Shown here: positions 15,195 through 22,427 of the stretch, piece by piece
Position numbering within the stretch: position 1 is the first letter of the stretch
Layout of the letters: the number at the start of each line of letters is the position of its first letter
Source: a virus
Direction: 5' to 3' (one strand)
IMG/VR virus record: IMGVR_UViG_3300023237_000054
Location: 1 to 29,225 of that record
DNA length: 29,225 bases
Translations under genes and position numbers: made by a program
Notes under the pieces: model-generated
What the model was told of the DNA's origin: nothing
What the model saw: only the letters and a program-made list of their open reading frames with translations
Database searches by the model: none

Positions 15195-15829
15195 ACATTT
15201 TGCTAGTAGGTTGTGGTAAAAAGTTTGGTAGAACTATATTAGATAGTTTAGTGCAACGTGGACATAGTGTACACAGTATTAGCAGTGTGGACGTAGATGG
15301 TGTTAATAATATATTATTAGACTGGGATACTCTTAATCCTGCTGTAATAGAACGACAGTTACAACAGTTGCCCAGAATAGATTTTGTATTTTTTAACCAC
15401 AATGGAAGTGCATTAAGTACTCAGAGCTTTGGCAAACTAAGCACACTGGAGTTATGGAAGTTGGGTAAGCGATGGAATCAGCAATACTACAATAGTGTTA
15501 TATTTCCATTTCATCTTATACAGTCAATTACGTTAGATTTAAATGCAGTAGTAGCCTGGATGACAAGTTCTTATGTTTACAACCATGCAGATATCACACA
15601 TAATGACTACATAGGGAATAAGTATCAGAGCTACCTTATAATGAAACAGTTTGGCAACACTGATCGAGCATGTTTTTGCGGCGTAAATCCTGACAGTCTT
15701 TATGATGCCAGTGTACAACCAGGTGAGTTTATTGAGGGCATGTACAAGTTAGATAGGCACGAGTTAAACGGTTCTGTCATCGGTTTTGACTACACAAAAG
15801 ATACACATTTTAACAAATTTAATGTATAA
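15191..15829 (+). CDS. Short-chain dehydrogenase/reductase-like protein
   Basis: 212 aa. The N-terminal strand leads into LLVGCGKKFGR (5-14), a degenerate nucleotide-binding glycine motif. The central FFNHNG resembles the NNAG strand. A catalytic-type Ser pair follows (WMTSSYVY, S126/S127), then Y140-I-G-N-K144, a correctly spaced YxxxK. The fold and triad fit an NAD(P)-dependent SDR, smaller than the usual 250 aa and with an irregular first glycine motif, so cofactor binding may be altered. It starts in the stop of the radical SAM gene (ATGA-type overlap), suggesting the two act on one pathway. Substrate unknown. Confidence 0.7.
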   Translation: MNILLVGCGKKFGRTILDSLVQRGHSVHSISSVDVDGVNNILLDWDTLNPAVIERQLQQLPRIDFVFFNHNGSALSTQSFGKLSTLELWKLGKRWNQQYYNSVIFPFHLIQSITLDLNAVVAWMTSSYVYNHADITHNDYIGNKYQSYLIMKQFGNTDRACFCGVNPDSLYDASVQPGEFIEGMYKLDRHELNGSVIGFDYTKDTHFNKFNV

Positions 15830-15837
15830 TAATTAAT

Positions 15838-17208
15838 ATGAAGAATTACAGTGCAGATTTACAAAAACTATTTTTAGAAATGATGATGGCAGACGCTCAA
15901 ATGTTTGTGCGTGTTGGAAACATCTTTAACCCTGCTAACTTTGATAGAAGTCTACAGGACACAGCCAGGTTTATACAAGAGTACACAGACAAACACAAGT
16001 CTCTGCCTAATAAAGATCAGGTAAAAGCAACATCTGGTGTAGAGCTTAAAGACGTTGGTGAAGTGCAGGAAGCACAACATGACTGGTTTCTAGAAGAATT
16101 TGAAGGATTTAGTCGCAGACAAGAACTTGAACGTGCCATACTGAAGGCGGCTGACTACTTGGAAAAAGGTGACTATGATCCTGTTGAGAAATTAATTAAA
16201 GACGCAGTACAAATTAGTTTAACAAAAGATCTAGGCATAGACTATTTTGAGGATCCTAAGGCTAGACTTAGTTTACTAAGGGACAACAACGGACAAGTAA
16301 GTACAGGCTGGCCCACACTGGATAAGAAACTGTTTGGTGGCTTTAACAAAGGCGAGTTAAACATCTTTGCTGGTGGCAGTGGTAGTGGTAAGAGTTTGTT
16401 TATGCAAAACCTTGCTATTAACTGGATTATACAAGGACTTAACGGGGTATTCCTAACACTAGAACTTAGTGAAGGCTTGTGTGCTATGCGTATAGACAGC
16501 ATGTTGTCTAATGTCAGCACACGTGAAATATTTAAAGAGATCGATACTGTGGAGATGAAGATCAAAATGGTTGGTAAGAAGTCAGGTAGCCTACGCATCA
16601 AGTACATGCCGGCACAGAGCAACGTTAATCAAATTAGAGCGTACTTGAAAGAACTGGAAGTACAGACAGGACAAAAAGCAGACTTTATCATGGTAGACTA
16701 TTTGGACTTGGTTATGCCAGTTAGTGCAAAGGTAAGTCCAAGTGACTTGTTTGTTAAAGACAAGTATGTGAGTGAAGAACTACGTAATCTAGCAAAAGAA
16801 TTTAACATACTGATGGTAACCGCATCACAATTAAATCGCAGTGCGGTTGAAGAAATAGAATTTGATCATAGCCACATATCTGGTGGGTTAAGCAAAATAA
16901 ATACTGCTGACAACGTGTTTGGTATATTTACGTCAAGAGCAATGCGTGAACGTGGACGATATCAGATACAGTTAATGAAGACTCGTAGTTCTAGTGGTGT
17001 TGGACAAAAGATTGATTTAGAGTACAACATGGAGACGCTGAGAATTATCGACGCAGGTGAAGAAGAGCAGACTAACCAACGACAATCGGGTATTATGAAT
17101 CAAATAAAAACAAAATCATCAACAACTACAGAAGCACCCAAGGTCACAGCTCAAGTCGATAGTTCTAAGCTCAAGTCTATGTTGGCTGGGCTGAGGAAAG
17201 TTGAATAA
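15838..17208 (+). CDS. Replicative DNA helicase, T4 gp41/DnaB-like
   Basis: 456 aa against 475 aa for T4 gp41. The N-terminal helical domain (about 1-130) is followed by a RecA-like core with Walker A GGSGSGKS (179-186), a catalytic-Glu strand TLEL (207-210), Walker B FIMVDYLD (283-290) and a DnaB-type sensor ASQLNRSA. The C-terminal about 45 residues are Thr/Lys-rich and flexible. The hexamer unwinds duplex DNA 5' to 3' at the fork and binds the gp61 primase (13051-14076). ATG at 15838 lies 8 nt after the SDR-like stop with no strong ribosome site. Confidence 0.92.
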   Translation: MKNYSADLQKLFLEMMMADAQMFVRVGNIFNPANFDRSLQDTARFIQEYTDKHKSLPNKDQVKATSGVELKDVGEVQEAQHDWFLEEFEGFSRRQELERAILKAADYLEKGDYDPVEKLIKDAVQISLTKDLGIDYFEDPKARLSLLRDNNGQVSTGWPTLDKKLFGGFNKGELNIFAGGSGSGKSLFMQNLAINWIIQGLNGVFLTLELSEGLCAMRIDSMLSNVSTREIFKEIDTVEMKIKMVGKKSGSLRIKYMPAQSNVNQIRAYLKELEVQTGQKADFIMVDYLDLVMPVSAKVSPSDLFVKDKYVSEELRNLAKEFNILMVTASQLNRSAVEEIEFDHSHISGGLSKINTADNVFGIFTSRAMRERGRYQIQLMKTRSSSGVGQKIDLEYNMETLRIIDAGEEEQTNQRQSGIMNQIKTKSSTTTEAPKVTAQVDSSKLKSMLAGLRKVE

Positions 17209-17461
17209 CGATAGTTTTGAGATAATATATAGAGAATTAGTGATATTTGAATCTCCAGATGGCGGACAAACGGTCTACGAACGTAGTCCAGGTCAAATTG
17301 CACGTACTCTTGTGGGTAGACGAGACACAATACCATCATGGTATATAGATGTACGAGGGTTTAATCAGCTAATGCACGAGGCAAAGGATAATGTTACCTT
17401 ACAGGATGCTCTATTGCAATTAAAAACATTGTGGGAATTAACAAAGAAAGACGACAGTTAA
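17201..17461 (+). CDS. Small hypothetical protein downstream of the helicase
   Basis: 86 aa. The likely start is TTG 17201, just after GAGGAAAG (17193-17200) and 8 nt inside the helicase gene; no ATG is available early in the frame. The sequence has a basic central part (QIARTLVGRRDTIPSWYIDV) and a helical C-terminus ending KTLWELTKKDDS. The stop overlaps the ATG of the next 2OG oxygenase gene. I do not recognise the family; its position next to the helicase suggests a replication-linked accessory, which is inference. Confidence 0.55.
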   Translation: MNNDSFEIIYRELVIFESPDGGQTVYERSPGQIARTLVGRRDTIPSWYIDVRGFNQLMHEAKDNVTLQDALLQLKTLWELTKKDDS

Positions 17462-18039
17462 TGCATTTATTAGAAAACTTTAATTACATTCAAAGAACAG
17501 CAAAACATGCCGCTGAATCGATCGCAAACAGAACTCGTATTGCATCGTGGGCATGGCGTATAGAAAACGTGTTGCCAGATGATATTATAGTTGACATAAG
17601 AGACTTTATGGCGGCAAATCAGAAGTGGGAGACTGAGCAATTAGAATTTGATATACCAAGACGTGCAGTACACTGGGATCAGGTATCAACTAGTCCATAT
17701 AGACGTATGCATTATGCTTTTCAACAACTAAGCCCAGTAATATCGGAAGCAATAGGACACCAGGTAGACTTTCAACATTGTAACATGTGGGAGGATGGTA
17801 CAGAATATATAATTCCACCACATGTAGACAATGATAGTATTAGGGTAGCCATACAAGTTTATCTTAACGATGCAGATGAGGATTGTGGTACTTCAATATA
17901 TTCTAGTCAAAACACAGAAATATATAAGTTTCCTTTCATTTCGAACACAGGATACATCATGCACAATACTCCAACTAGTTGGCACGGTATGATGACGCCA
18001 GGAAATGTTAGGCGTAGTTTATACGCAAACTATCGATAA
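17461..18039 (+). CDS. 2OG-Fe(II) oxygenase (HxD type)
   Basis: 192 aa from ATG 17461 (TAATG overlap); the frame extends to a GTG at 17431, but that lies inside the upstream gene. The jelly-roll metal triad is complete: H121-x-D123 in PPHVDND, H175 in TSWHGM, and R184/R185 in NVRRSLYANY as the 2-oxoglutarate anchor. The spacing is that of the prolyl-hydroxylase-like oxygenases common in T4-like marine phages. It hydroxylates an unknown target, possibly protein or DNA. The last 32 nt overlap tail to tail with the minus-strand gene that follows. Confidence 0.83.
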   Translation: MHLLENFNYIQRTAKHAAESIANRTRIASWAWRIENVLPDDIIVDIRDFMAANQKWETEQLEFDIPRRAVHWDQVSTSPYRRMHYAFQQLSPVISEAIGHQVDFQHCNMWEDGTEYIIPPHVDNDSIRVAIQVYLNDADEDCGTSIYSSQNTEIYKFPFISNTGYIMHNTPTSWHGMMTPGNVRRSLYANYR

Positions 18040-18898
18040 AAGTATAGTTAGACAAGTACTCTTTCTCAAAAATCTTTTTATCACAATCACTGGGAAAACT
18101 TAGTTGCCCAACCTGAATAGACCCCAATGCAAATTTAGGCGCAGTATACCCTAACTTTATAAACTTTTCTTTATGCTTGTGGTAATAATTTAACACATTG
18201 CGTTCTAACTCCGCATACTCTTCCTCAGTGTGATGAGTAAACTTTGCGTTAAAGTCGCTTTTGAAATATTGTTGAGGTATAAATGCTTCGTCACCGATAT
18301 GCTGATCATCGTCCCTATACATATCAACCAATGTCTTGCCTATTTCGCAATAGTTTATATACAATCCTCCCCATTGTTCCTGCAGACTAAAGTGTTCGTA
18401 ATCTTCTGGGGCAAACGGTATCCGTGGTCTCTGATCACTGCTAAACGTACACACAAACCTTGCGTACCCGCTACTGCTCTCTAGTCTATGTATGTATATG
18501 TTAAGTTGTCCTAGTGCATGTTGTACAGCCTTGGGTGCCTTAGAGTACCAGTCACTGCTGTCTTGAGCATCATAGAGCCCATGATAGCGTTCAAATATAT
18601 TATGTAAGTAGTTGAGGTCGTCCTGTGTGTAATTGTAGTTAATATAACGTTCGCATACAGGCTTATATGCGTTTATTGTGTCCACAAACCCATTTATTGT
18701 GTCCACACAGTATTCCAGTGTATACTTAGATCCAGTAAAGCCATAGAGTCTCTCAGGGTCGTCTAAATGGGTACCCAAATCTAGTGTTTTTTGCAATTCG
18801 GACAACCATTTACTTGCTATTTCGGTGCGAAATATGCTATAATAGAGTGTATATTGAGAACCATGTATATTGGATAGTGTTATTTCTAATCTTGTCAT
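18008..18898 (-). CDS. Conserved hypothetical phage protein (minus strand)
   Basis: 296 aa from ATG at 18898; the frame extends upstream to 18994, but that part overlaps the divergent gene's leader and start. The sequence shows LHNIFERYHG, a LNIYIHRLES helix, a VCTF strand, RIPFAPEDYEHFSL and GGLYINYCEIGKTL with a run of Asp (DMYRDDDQH) and PQQYFKSDF. This combination matches a family I have seen as hypothetical in marine T4-like phages; no function is known to me. It reads against its neighbours, from a divergent region that also carries a TATAAATA box for the plus strand. A 7-codon tandem duplication is present (18672-18707). Confidence 0.75.
   Translation of the reverse strand: MTRLEITLSNIHGSQYTLYYSIFRTEIASKWLSELQKTLDLGTHLDDPERLYGFTGSKYTLEYCVDTINGFVDTINAYKPVCERYINYNYTQDDLNYLHNIFERYHGLYDAQDSSDWYSKAPKAVQHALGQLNIYIHRLESSSGYARFVCTFSSDQRPRIPFAPEDYEHFSLQEQWGGLYINYCEIGKTLVDMYRDDDQHIGDEAFIPQQYFKSDFNAKFTHHTEEEYAELERNVLNYYHKHKEKFIKLGYTAPKFALGSIQVGQLSFPSDCDKKIFEKEYLSNYTFIDSLRINYA
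18672..18707 (-). repeat. Short in-frame tandem duplication in the minus-strand gene
   Basis: A 15-bp unit occurs at 18672-18686 and 18693-18707, period 21 nt, so the frame is preserved. The protein reads VDTIN-GF-VDTIN. The exact identity of both copies suggests recent slippage. Confidence 0.85.
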
Positions 18899-18913
18899 AA
18901 TGTTTATAGATAC

Positions 18914-18921
18914 TATAAATA
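18914..18921 (+). promoter_or_regulatory. Late promoter box TATAAATA
   Basis: Perfect T4-type late promoter consensus, 21 nt before the GTG at 18943. A GGAG ribosome site at 18933-18936 lies between. It opens the late gene block. The 44-nt gap also serves the divergent minus-strand gene (ATG at 18898). Confidence 0.65.
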
Positions 18922-18942
18922 TACTTAATCCTGGAGCGTGTA

Positions 18943-19191
18943 GTGCAAAAGAAAACAAGAAGCCTATTAGATGAATTAGATATCTTTGTTTCACAAAGAG
19001 ATAATAATGTTCTAATAGAGAACAGAGCCCACAATGTTATTCTAAGTGCGATAAACTTGCTACAGCACATAAAAGAAACTTATGACTCAGAGACTGCCGC
19101 AAACTTAGAAAAACGTTTGCTAAACAGCATACGCACCGGGGAACCAGAAAAGTTTACCAGGGGTATAAGGAGAGCCAAACGTGAAGGTTAA
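18943..19191 (+). CDS. Small conserved late protein
   Basis: 82 aa, GTG start at 18943 preceded by GGAG (18933-18936) and a late promoter box. It is entirely helical and charged: KKTRSLLDELDIFV, ENRAHNVILSAINLLQHI, then EKRLLNSIRTGEPEKFTRGIRR. The sequence pattern matches a short family that recurs in T4-like marine phages next to head genes, with no assigned function that I know. It overlaps the next gene by 11 nt and is the first gene of the late operon. Confidence 0.7.
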   Translation: MQKKTRSLLDELDIFVSQRDNNVLIENRAHNVILSAINLLQHIKETYDSETAANLEKRLLNSIRTGEPEKFTRGIRRAKREG

Positions 19192-19450
19192 CGAGGTTGT
19201 TACAGAAGGCTGGAAAGATCTAGCATCACAGTTTGCTGGCGGACTTGCTGGAAAATCCGCTGACACTGTTAATTATGAAAAACAGAAAGCAGGAACAGAA
19301 AATGCAGAAAAAGAAAGAATACAAAAAGCGGCTAGAGAAAAAGGCATGTCAGTGCCACAATACCTAGATTGGCTTAAAAAACAAGCAACAGCACAGGGTA
19401 GTAGTATTAGTCTTGACACTAATATTTCTGCCGCAAAAAAGGCGCATTAA
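19181..19450 (+). CDS. Small late protein with candidate capsid-targeting N-terminus (A)
   Basis: 89 aa, GTG start at 19181 preceded by AAGGAG (19167-19172). Residues 1-10 (MKVNEVVTEG) end in V-T-E-G, close to the T4 prohead-protease consensus (L/I)-x-E|(A/G). Residues 20-27 GGLAGKSA are identical in the next protein, so the N-terminal regions are related. The rest is a Lys/Glu/Ala-rich helix (KERIQKAAREKG) and a flexible tail. It could be an internal head protein that is cut after Glu9. The overall family is not recognised. Confidence 0.6.
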   Translation: MKVNEVVTEGWKDLASQFAGGLAGKSADTVNYEKQKAGTENAEKERIQKAAREKGMSVPQYLDWLKKQATAQGSSISLDTNISAAKKAH

Positions 19451-20040
19451 TGAAAGTTAAAGAATTATTTGAGGCAGGGTTGTGGGCACAAATCGCAGGT
19501 GGTTTGGCAGGCAAAAGTGCTGGGCAAATTGATCGTGAAGAGCGATCCTATACAAAACAACAAAAAGCAAACCAAACTGCACAACAGTCAGTAACTAATA
19601 CGCCTGTACAACAAAAAGCAAACCAAACTGCACAACAGTCTCCTGCACAACTTAATGCAAATTTAGATGCTAAAATAGCGTATGCAAAGTCTAGAGGCTG
19701 GATTGGATCGAGGCCTACTAATCAGGATAAAGCATATCTTGACAGTGTGGATGTTGATATAGATCCAAACAGATTTAACAACGTTGATCCTAAAACATTT
19801 TTTATACCACACCAACCTCTTCATGTAAAATCCGCCCTGGACGAATTTTCTGTATCAACAGTTGAACTTAACAGGGCGTTGGGATTTAAGCATCAAGAAG
19901 AATTTAAAGGATACTCTACTATAACACTTACACCAGCAGGTTGGTACTCTGTAAACAGACAAGCATATATTAACCCTAACAGTAAAGCACAGACTGTGAT
20001 TGACATGTTCTATAATAGAAGCAAGGGCGGAACACGATGA
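19450..20040 (+). CDS. Late protein with candidate capsid-targeting N-terminus (B), repeat-containing
   Basis: 196 aa, ATG at 19450 overlapping the upstream TAA. The N-terminus MKVKELFEAG contains L-F-E|A, an exact match to the T4 gp21 cleavage consensus. GGLAGKSA (17-24) repeats the upstream protein's motif. Residues about 36-64 are Gln-rich with two copies of QQKANQTAQQS encoded by a 33-bp direct repeat. The C-terminal half is globular: FFIPHQPLHVKSALDEFSV and a final beta segment ending YINPNSKAQTVIDMF. The paired N-terminal structure suggests a fused targeting peptide plus a separate functional domain of unknown role. Confidence 0.65.
   Translation: MKVKELFEAGLWAQIAGGLAGKSAGQIDREERSYTKQQKANQTAQQSVTNTPVQQKANQTAQQSPAQLNANLDAKIAYAKSRGWIGSRPTNQDKAYLDSVDVDIDPNRFNNVDPKTFFIPHQPLHVKSALDEFSVSTVELNRALGFKHQEEFKGYSTITLTPAGWYSVNRQAYINPNSKAQTVIDMFYNRSKGGTR
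19557..19640 (+). repeat. 33-bp direct repeat, period 51 nt, in frame
   Basis: Identical 33-bp copies at 19557-19589 and 19608-19640, period 51 nt (17 codons). Each encodes QQKANQTAQQS. The perfect nucleotide identity points to a recent tandem duplication; the frame is kept and a Gln-rich linker is lengthened. Confidence 0.9.
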
Positions 20041-20735
20041 TATCAGAAGGTGGTAAAGCAATTCCTTCAGCACTGCCAGTTACACTTAAGAACTTTGATG
20101 CTGTTAAGAAGAACTTACAAAAGGCGTTACCACTTGGTATAGACATGTACGCTATTGGTTCAGCAGGCAAGAAAGAAGTTAGCAGTGACGTTGATGTTCT
20201 TATTGATGCCGAACAGTTACTAGACATATTTCCGTTAGATGACTTAAAACTAGCTAGACAAGCATTGGAAAAACATTTCCAAAACATGGGGCTAGAAGCA
20301 AAACGCACTGGTGTTAGTATACACGTTGGCGTACCTAACGGTGAAGGCGGTGTGGCACAAGTAGACTTAATGGCAGTTAATAATGCACAAGCGGCACAGC
20401 CATTGCATACACATGATTATACTGATCCCAACATGAAAGGTGGGACACTACATGCTATGTGGGCAGACCTAGCAAACATGAGTGCGACACCTGAAGCAGA
20501 AAGTTTAATGATGAGTCCATACAAAGGACTAGTTAACAGGGAAACTAAGGAATTGGTCTCCAACAACAAAGATGAAATAGCAAAGATTATTATTGGTCCC
20601 AGTGCCACAGCAGACGACATGGGCAATCCCACAAAGTTACTAAAGGCATTGGAGCCCTATCCTAAAAAGTACGACGCAATTAAAAACAAATACATGGCAA
20701 CAGAGTGGAATCAAAAATGGCAGAACCTACAGTAG
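20037..20735 (+). CDS. Nucleotidyltransferase (Pol beta-like superfamily)
   Basis: 232 aa, ATG at 20037 in the stop of the upstream gene, with an AAGGGCGG site. GSAGKKEVSSDVDVLID (41-57) is the GS...DxD signature of the Pol beta nucleotidyltransferase superfamily (D51, D53), and VAQVDLMAV supplies the third acid (D110). The family transfers NMPs to nucleic acids, antibiotics or proteins; the target here is unknown. The N-terminus MISEGGK contains I-S-E|G, again a prohead-protease-like site. The neighbours are a KxDG ligase-like protein and an HxGH nucleotidylyltransferase, so three nucleotidyl-transfer folds are adjacent. Confidence 0.85.
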   Translation: MISEGGKAIPSALPVTLKNFDAVKKNLQKALPLGIDMYAIGSAGKKEVSSDVDVLIDAEQLLDIFPLDDLKLARQALEKHFQNMGLEAKRTGVSIHVGVPNGEGGVAQVDLMAVNNAQAAQPLHTHDYTDPNMKGGTLHAMWADLANMSATPEAESLMMSPYKGLVNRETKELVSNNKDEIAKIIIGPSATADDMGNPTKLLKALEPYPKKYDAIKNKYMATEWNQKWQNLQ

Positions 20736-21832
20736 GCAGAAAGTATCAACACATTGAAGATCTGGTATTCACTAACGGCAGTCGTGGTGGACTACATGCT
20801 GTTGGGCGTCTTAAAGACATGCAAGAGTCCGGCGGTATAGAAATAAAGTGGGACGGAATGCCTGTAGTGTACTGGGGAGAAGTTCACGGTAAGTTTACGG
20901 TTCTGATGAAGAATGCTCTTGCATACCTTAAGCGTGGTGTGAGAGAGGTTGGTGCAGGTATCCCTACACTGGCAACAGGACCGCAGGATGTAACAGACTT
21001 CGTAGCAGGTACAGGTAAGATTAAACCAGAACAACAAGATGCTAGACAGGCACTTGCTAAAGACATGGGTGCATTATGGCCTTACTTACGTAACGCAAGT
21101 CCTAAAAAGGGACTAGTGGAAGGTGGGTTATTGTTCCATCCAGGAAAGCCTGCTGTGTTAAACAAAGCAACAAACGAATACGAGTTCCAACCTAATGTAA
21201 CAAAGTTTCATATTCCAGCAGACAGCAATTTAGGCAAGCGTATTGCTACTGCAACAATCATGGTAGCGATTACTGGATACCAAGAAGACATAATGTCGCC
21301 TGAAGGTCGTCTGGATAATGTAGAGAAGTTAAGCACACCGGATGTCATTGTACAAGGCACAGCGTATACTGAAGAAAAACCTAAACTTGACGACAAAGGG
21401 TTAGGTATTGTGGAACGTTATATTAGCAGTAATGCCAGTAAAATAGATGACTTTATTGGTGGCCAGTCAGGATTAAAAAGACCAGGCGATGTGTTATATA
21501 AGTTCTACAATCAGTCGCTTAGAATACCAGGTGCAAAGAAAGGTTTTACAGACTGGGTACAAAATAACTTAAGTGCTGAGCAAGCACAAAAAGTTTTAAA
21601 CCATCCTGGATTAGACGCTACGCTTAACGCAGTTGAAATGATAACAGGACAAAAGAATCTGGTATTACAGCAGTTAGGGTCAGCAACACACGGTGATATC
21701 AGACAGACTAAACCAGAAGGTTATGTGCAAGCTCATCCAGGTAAAGAGTTTAAGGCTGACTTACCGGGACAGTTTATTAAAATGATTGATCAACCGACTT
21801 GGACGCCTAACAGAGGCTTTAAAGATAAGTAG
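20717..21832 (+). CDS. Ligase-like nucleotidyltransferase (KxDG) protein
   Basis: 371 aa from ATG 20717 (GTG 20705 is the other option). IEIKWDG (41-47) fits motif I (KxDG) of ATP/NAD-dependent ligases and capping enzymes, where Lys44 would accept the nucleotidyl group. GLVEGGLLFHPG and FQPNVTKFHI downstream correspond to motif III/IIIa-like strands. I recall related KWDG proteins in T4-like cyanophages with no proven activity, and the C-terminal half lacks an obvious OB-fold motif VI. The 3' end of the nucleotidyltransferase gene overlaps its start by 19 nt. It might seal or nucleotidylate RNA, DNA or a protein; substrate unknown. Confidence 0.7.
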   Translation: MAEPTVGRKYQHIEDLVFTNGSRGGLHAVGRLKDMQESGGIEIKWDGMPVVYWGEVHGKFTVLMKNALAYLKRGVREVGAGIPTLATGPQDVTDFVAGTGKIKPEQQDARQALAKDMGALWPYLRNASPKKGLVEGGLLFHPGKPAVLNKATNEYEFQPNVTKFHIPADSNLGKRIATATIMVAITGYQEDIMSPEGRLDNVEKLSTPDVIVQGTAYTEEKPKLDDKGLGIVERYISSNASKIDDFIGGQSGLKRPGDVLYKFYNQSLRIPGAKKGFTDWVQNNLSAEQAQKVLNHPGLDATLNAVEMITGQKNLVLQQLGSATHGDIRQTKPEGYVQAHPGKEFKADLPGQFIKMIDQPTWTPNRGFKDK

Positions 21833-21836
21833 TACT

Positions 21837-22427
21837 ATGAGAGCAAAAGAAATATTAAGAGAAGCACCAGAACAACGTGTAGCCTTTAGTTGGGGTAGGT
21901 TTCAGCCACCACACTTAGGACACGCAGAGGTGTTTAAGAAACTGGAGTCAGTAGGAAACTATGGTTTCTGGATAGGCACGGGACAAACAACCGATCCTAA
22001 AAAGAATCCATTGCAGTATGCAGACAAAGTTGCTATACTGAAACAGATGTTTCCTGGGCACAGCGACAACATATTATCTGACCCCAGTATTAAGACAGTA
22101 TACAATGCTATTGTAGCAATATATAACAAATACGATCCCAAAGAAGCAGAGAACATTACTTTAGTTTTTGTTGGTGATCCAGAAAGAATTAACGACTTCG
22201 TTGGTAGTTTTAAAAAGTTTAATGGTGTTGAAGCACGTCATGGTTATTACAAGTTTAAAGATGTAACCGGATTTGCTAACACCGATAAAGGTGATGTGAG
22301 AGCAACAGATGTTCGAGGTGCAGTGCAGGCTAAGGACATGACAAAATTTCAACAACTTACTGGTTTAACTGGTGAGTTGGCTCAGACAGTTTTTAACAAG
22401 GTAGCAAAGGGAATGGGCGTTGTTTGA
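21837..22427 (+). CDS. HxGH-type adenylyl/cytidylyltransferase (NadM-like)
   Basis: 196 aa from ATG 21837, 4 nt after the ligase-like stop; the frame extends to 21786 inside that gene. GRFQPPHLGH (20-29) is the T/HxGH motif of the nucleotidylyltransferase superfamily, and GDVRATDVRGAV near the C-terminus corresponds to the ISxTxxR motif. This is the fold of NMN adenylyltransferase and CTP:phosphocholine or glycerol-phosphate transferases. The N-terminus MRAKEILREAPEQ holds L-R-E|A ahead of the domain, a candidate prohead-protease site. NAD synthesis or head-group activation are both possible. Confidence 0.82.
   Translation: MRAKEILREAPEQRVAFSWGRFQPPHLGHAEVFKKLESVGNYGFWIGTGQTTDPKKNPLQYADKVAILKQMFPGHSDNILSDPSIKTVYNAIVAIYNKYDPKEAENITLVFVGDPERINDFVGSFKKFNGVEARHGYYKFKDVTGFANTDKGDVRATDVRGAVQAKDMTKFQQLTGLTGELAQTVFNKVAKGMGVV

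Noticed and set aside
15825-15830. TATAAT as a promoter before the gp41 helicase
   Set aside because: The nearest -35-like sequence (TTGACT at 15786) is about 33 nt away, too far; more likely chance in AT-rich DNA.
20792-21066. Minus-strand frames inside the ligase-like gene
   Set aside because: They overlap a well-supported plus-strand gene, are Cys/Ser-rich without motifs and have no ribosome sites; treated as shadows.
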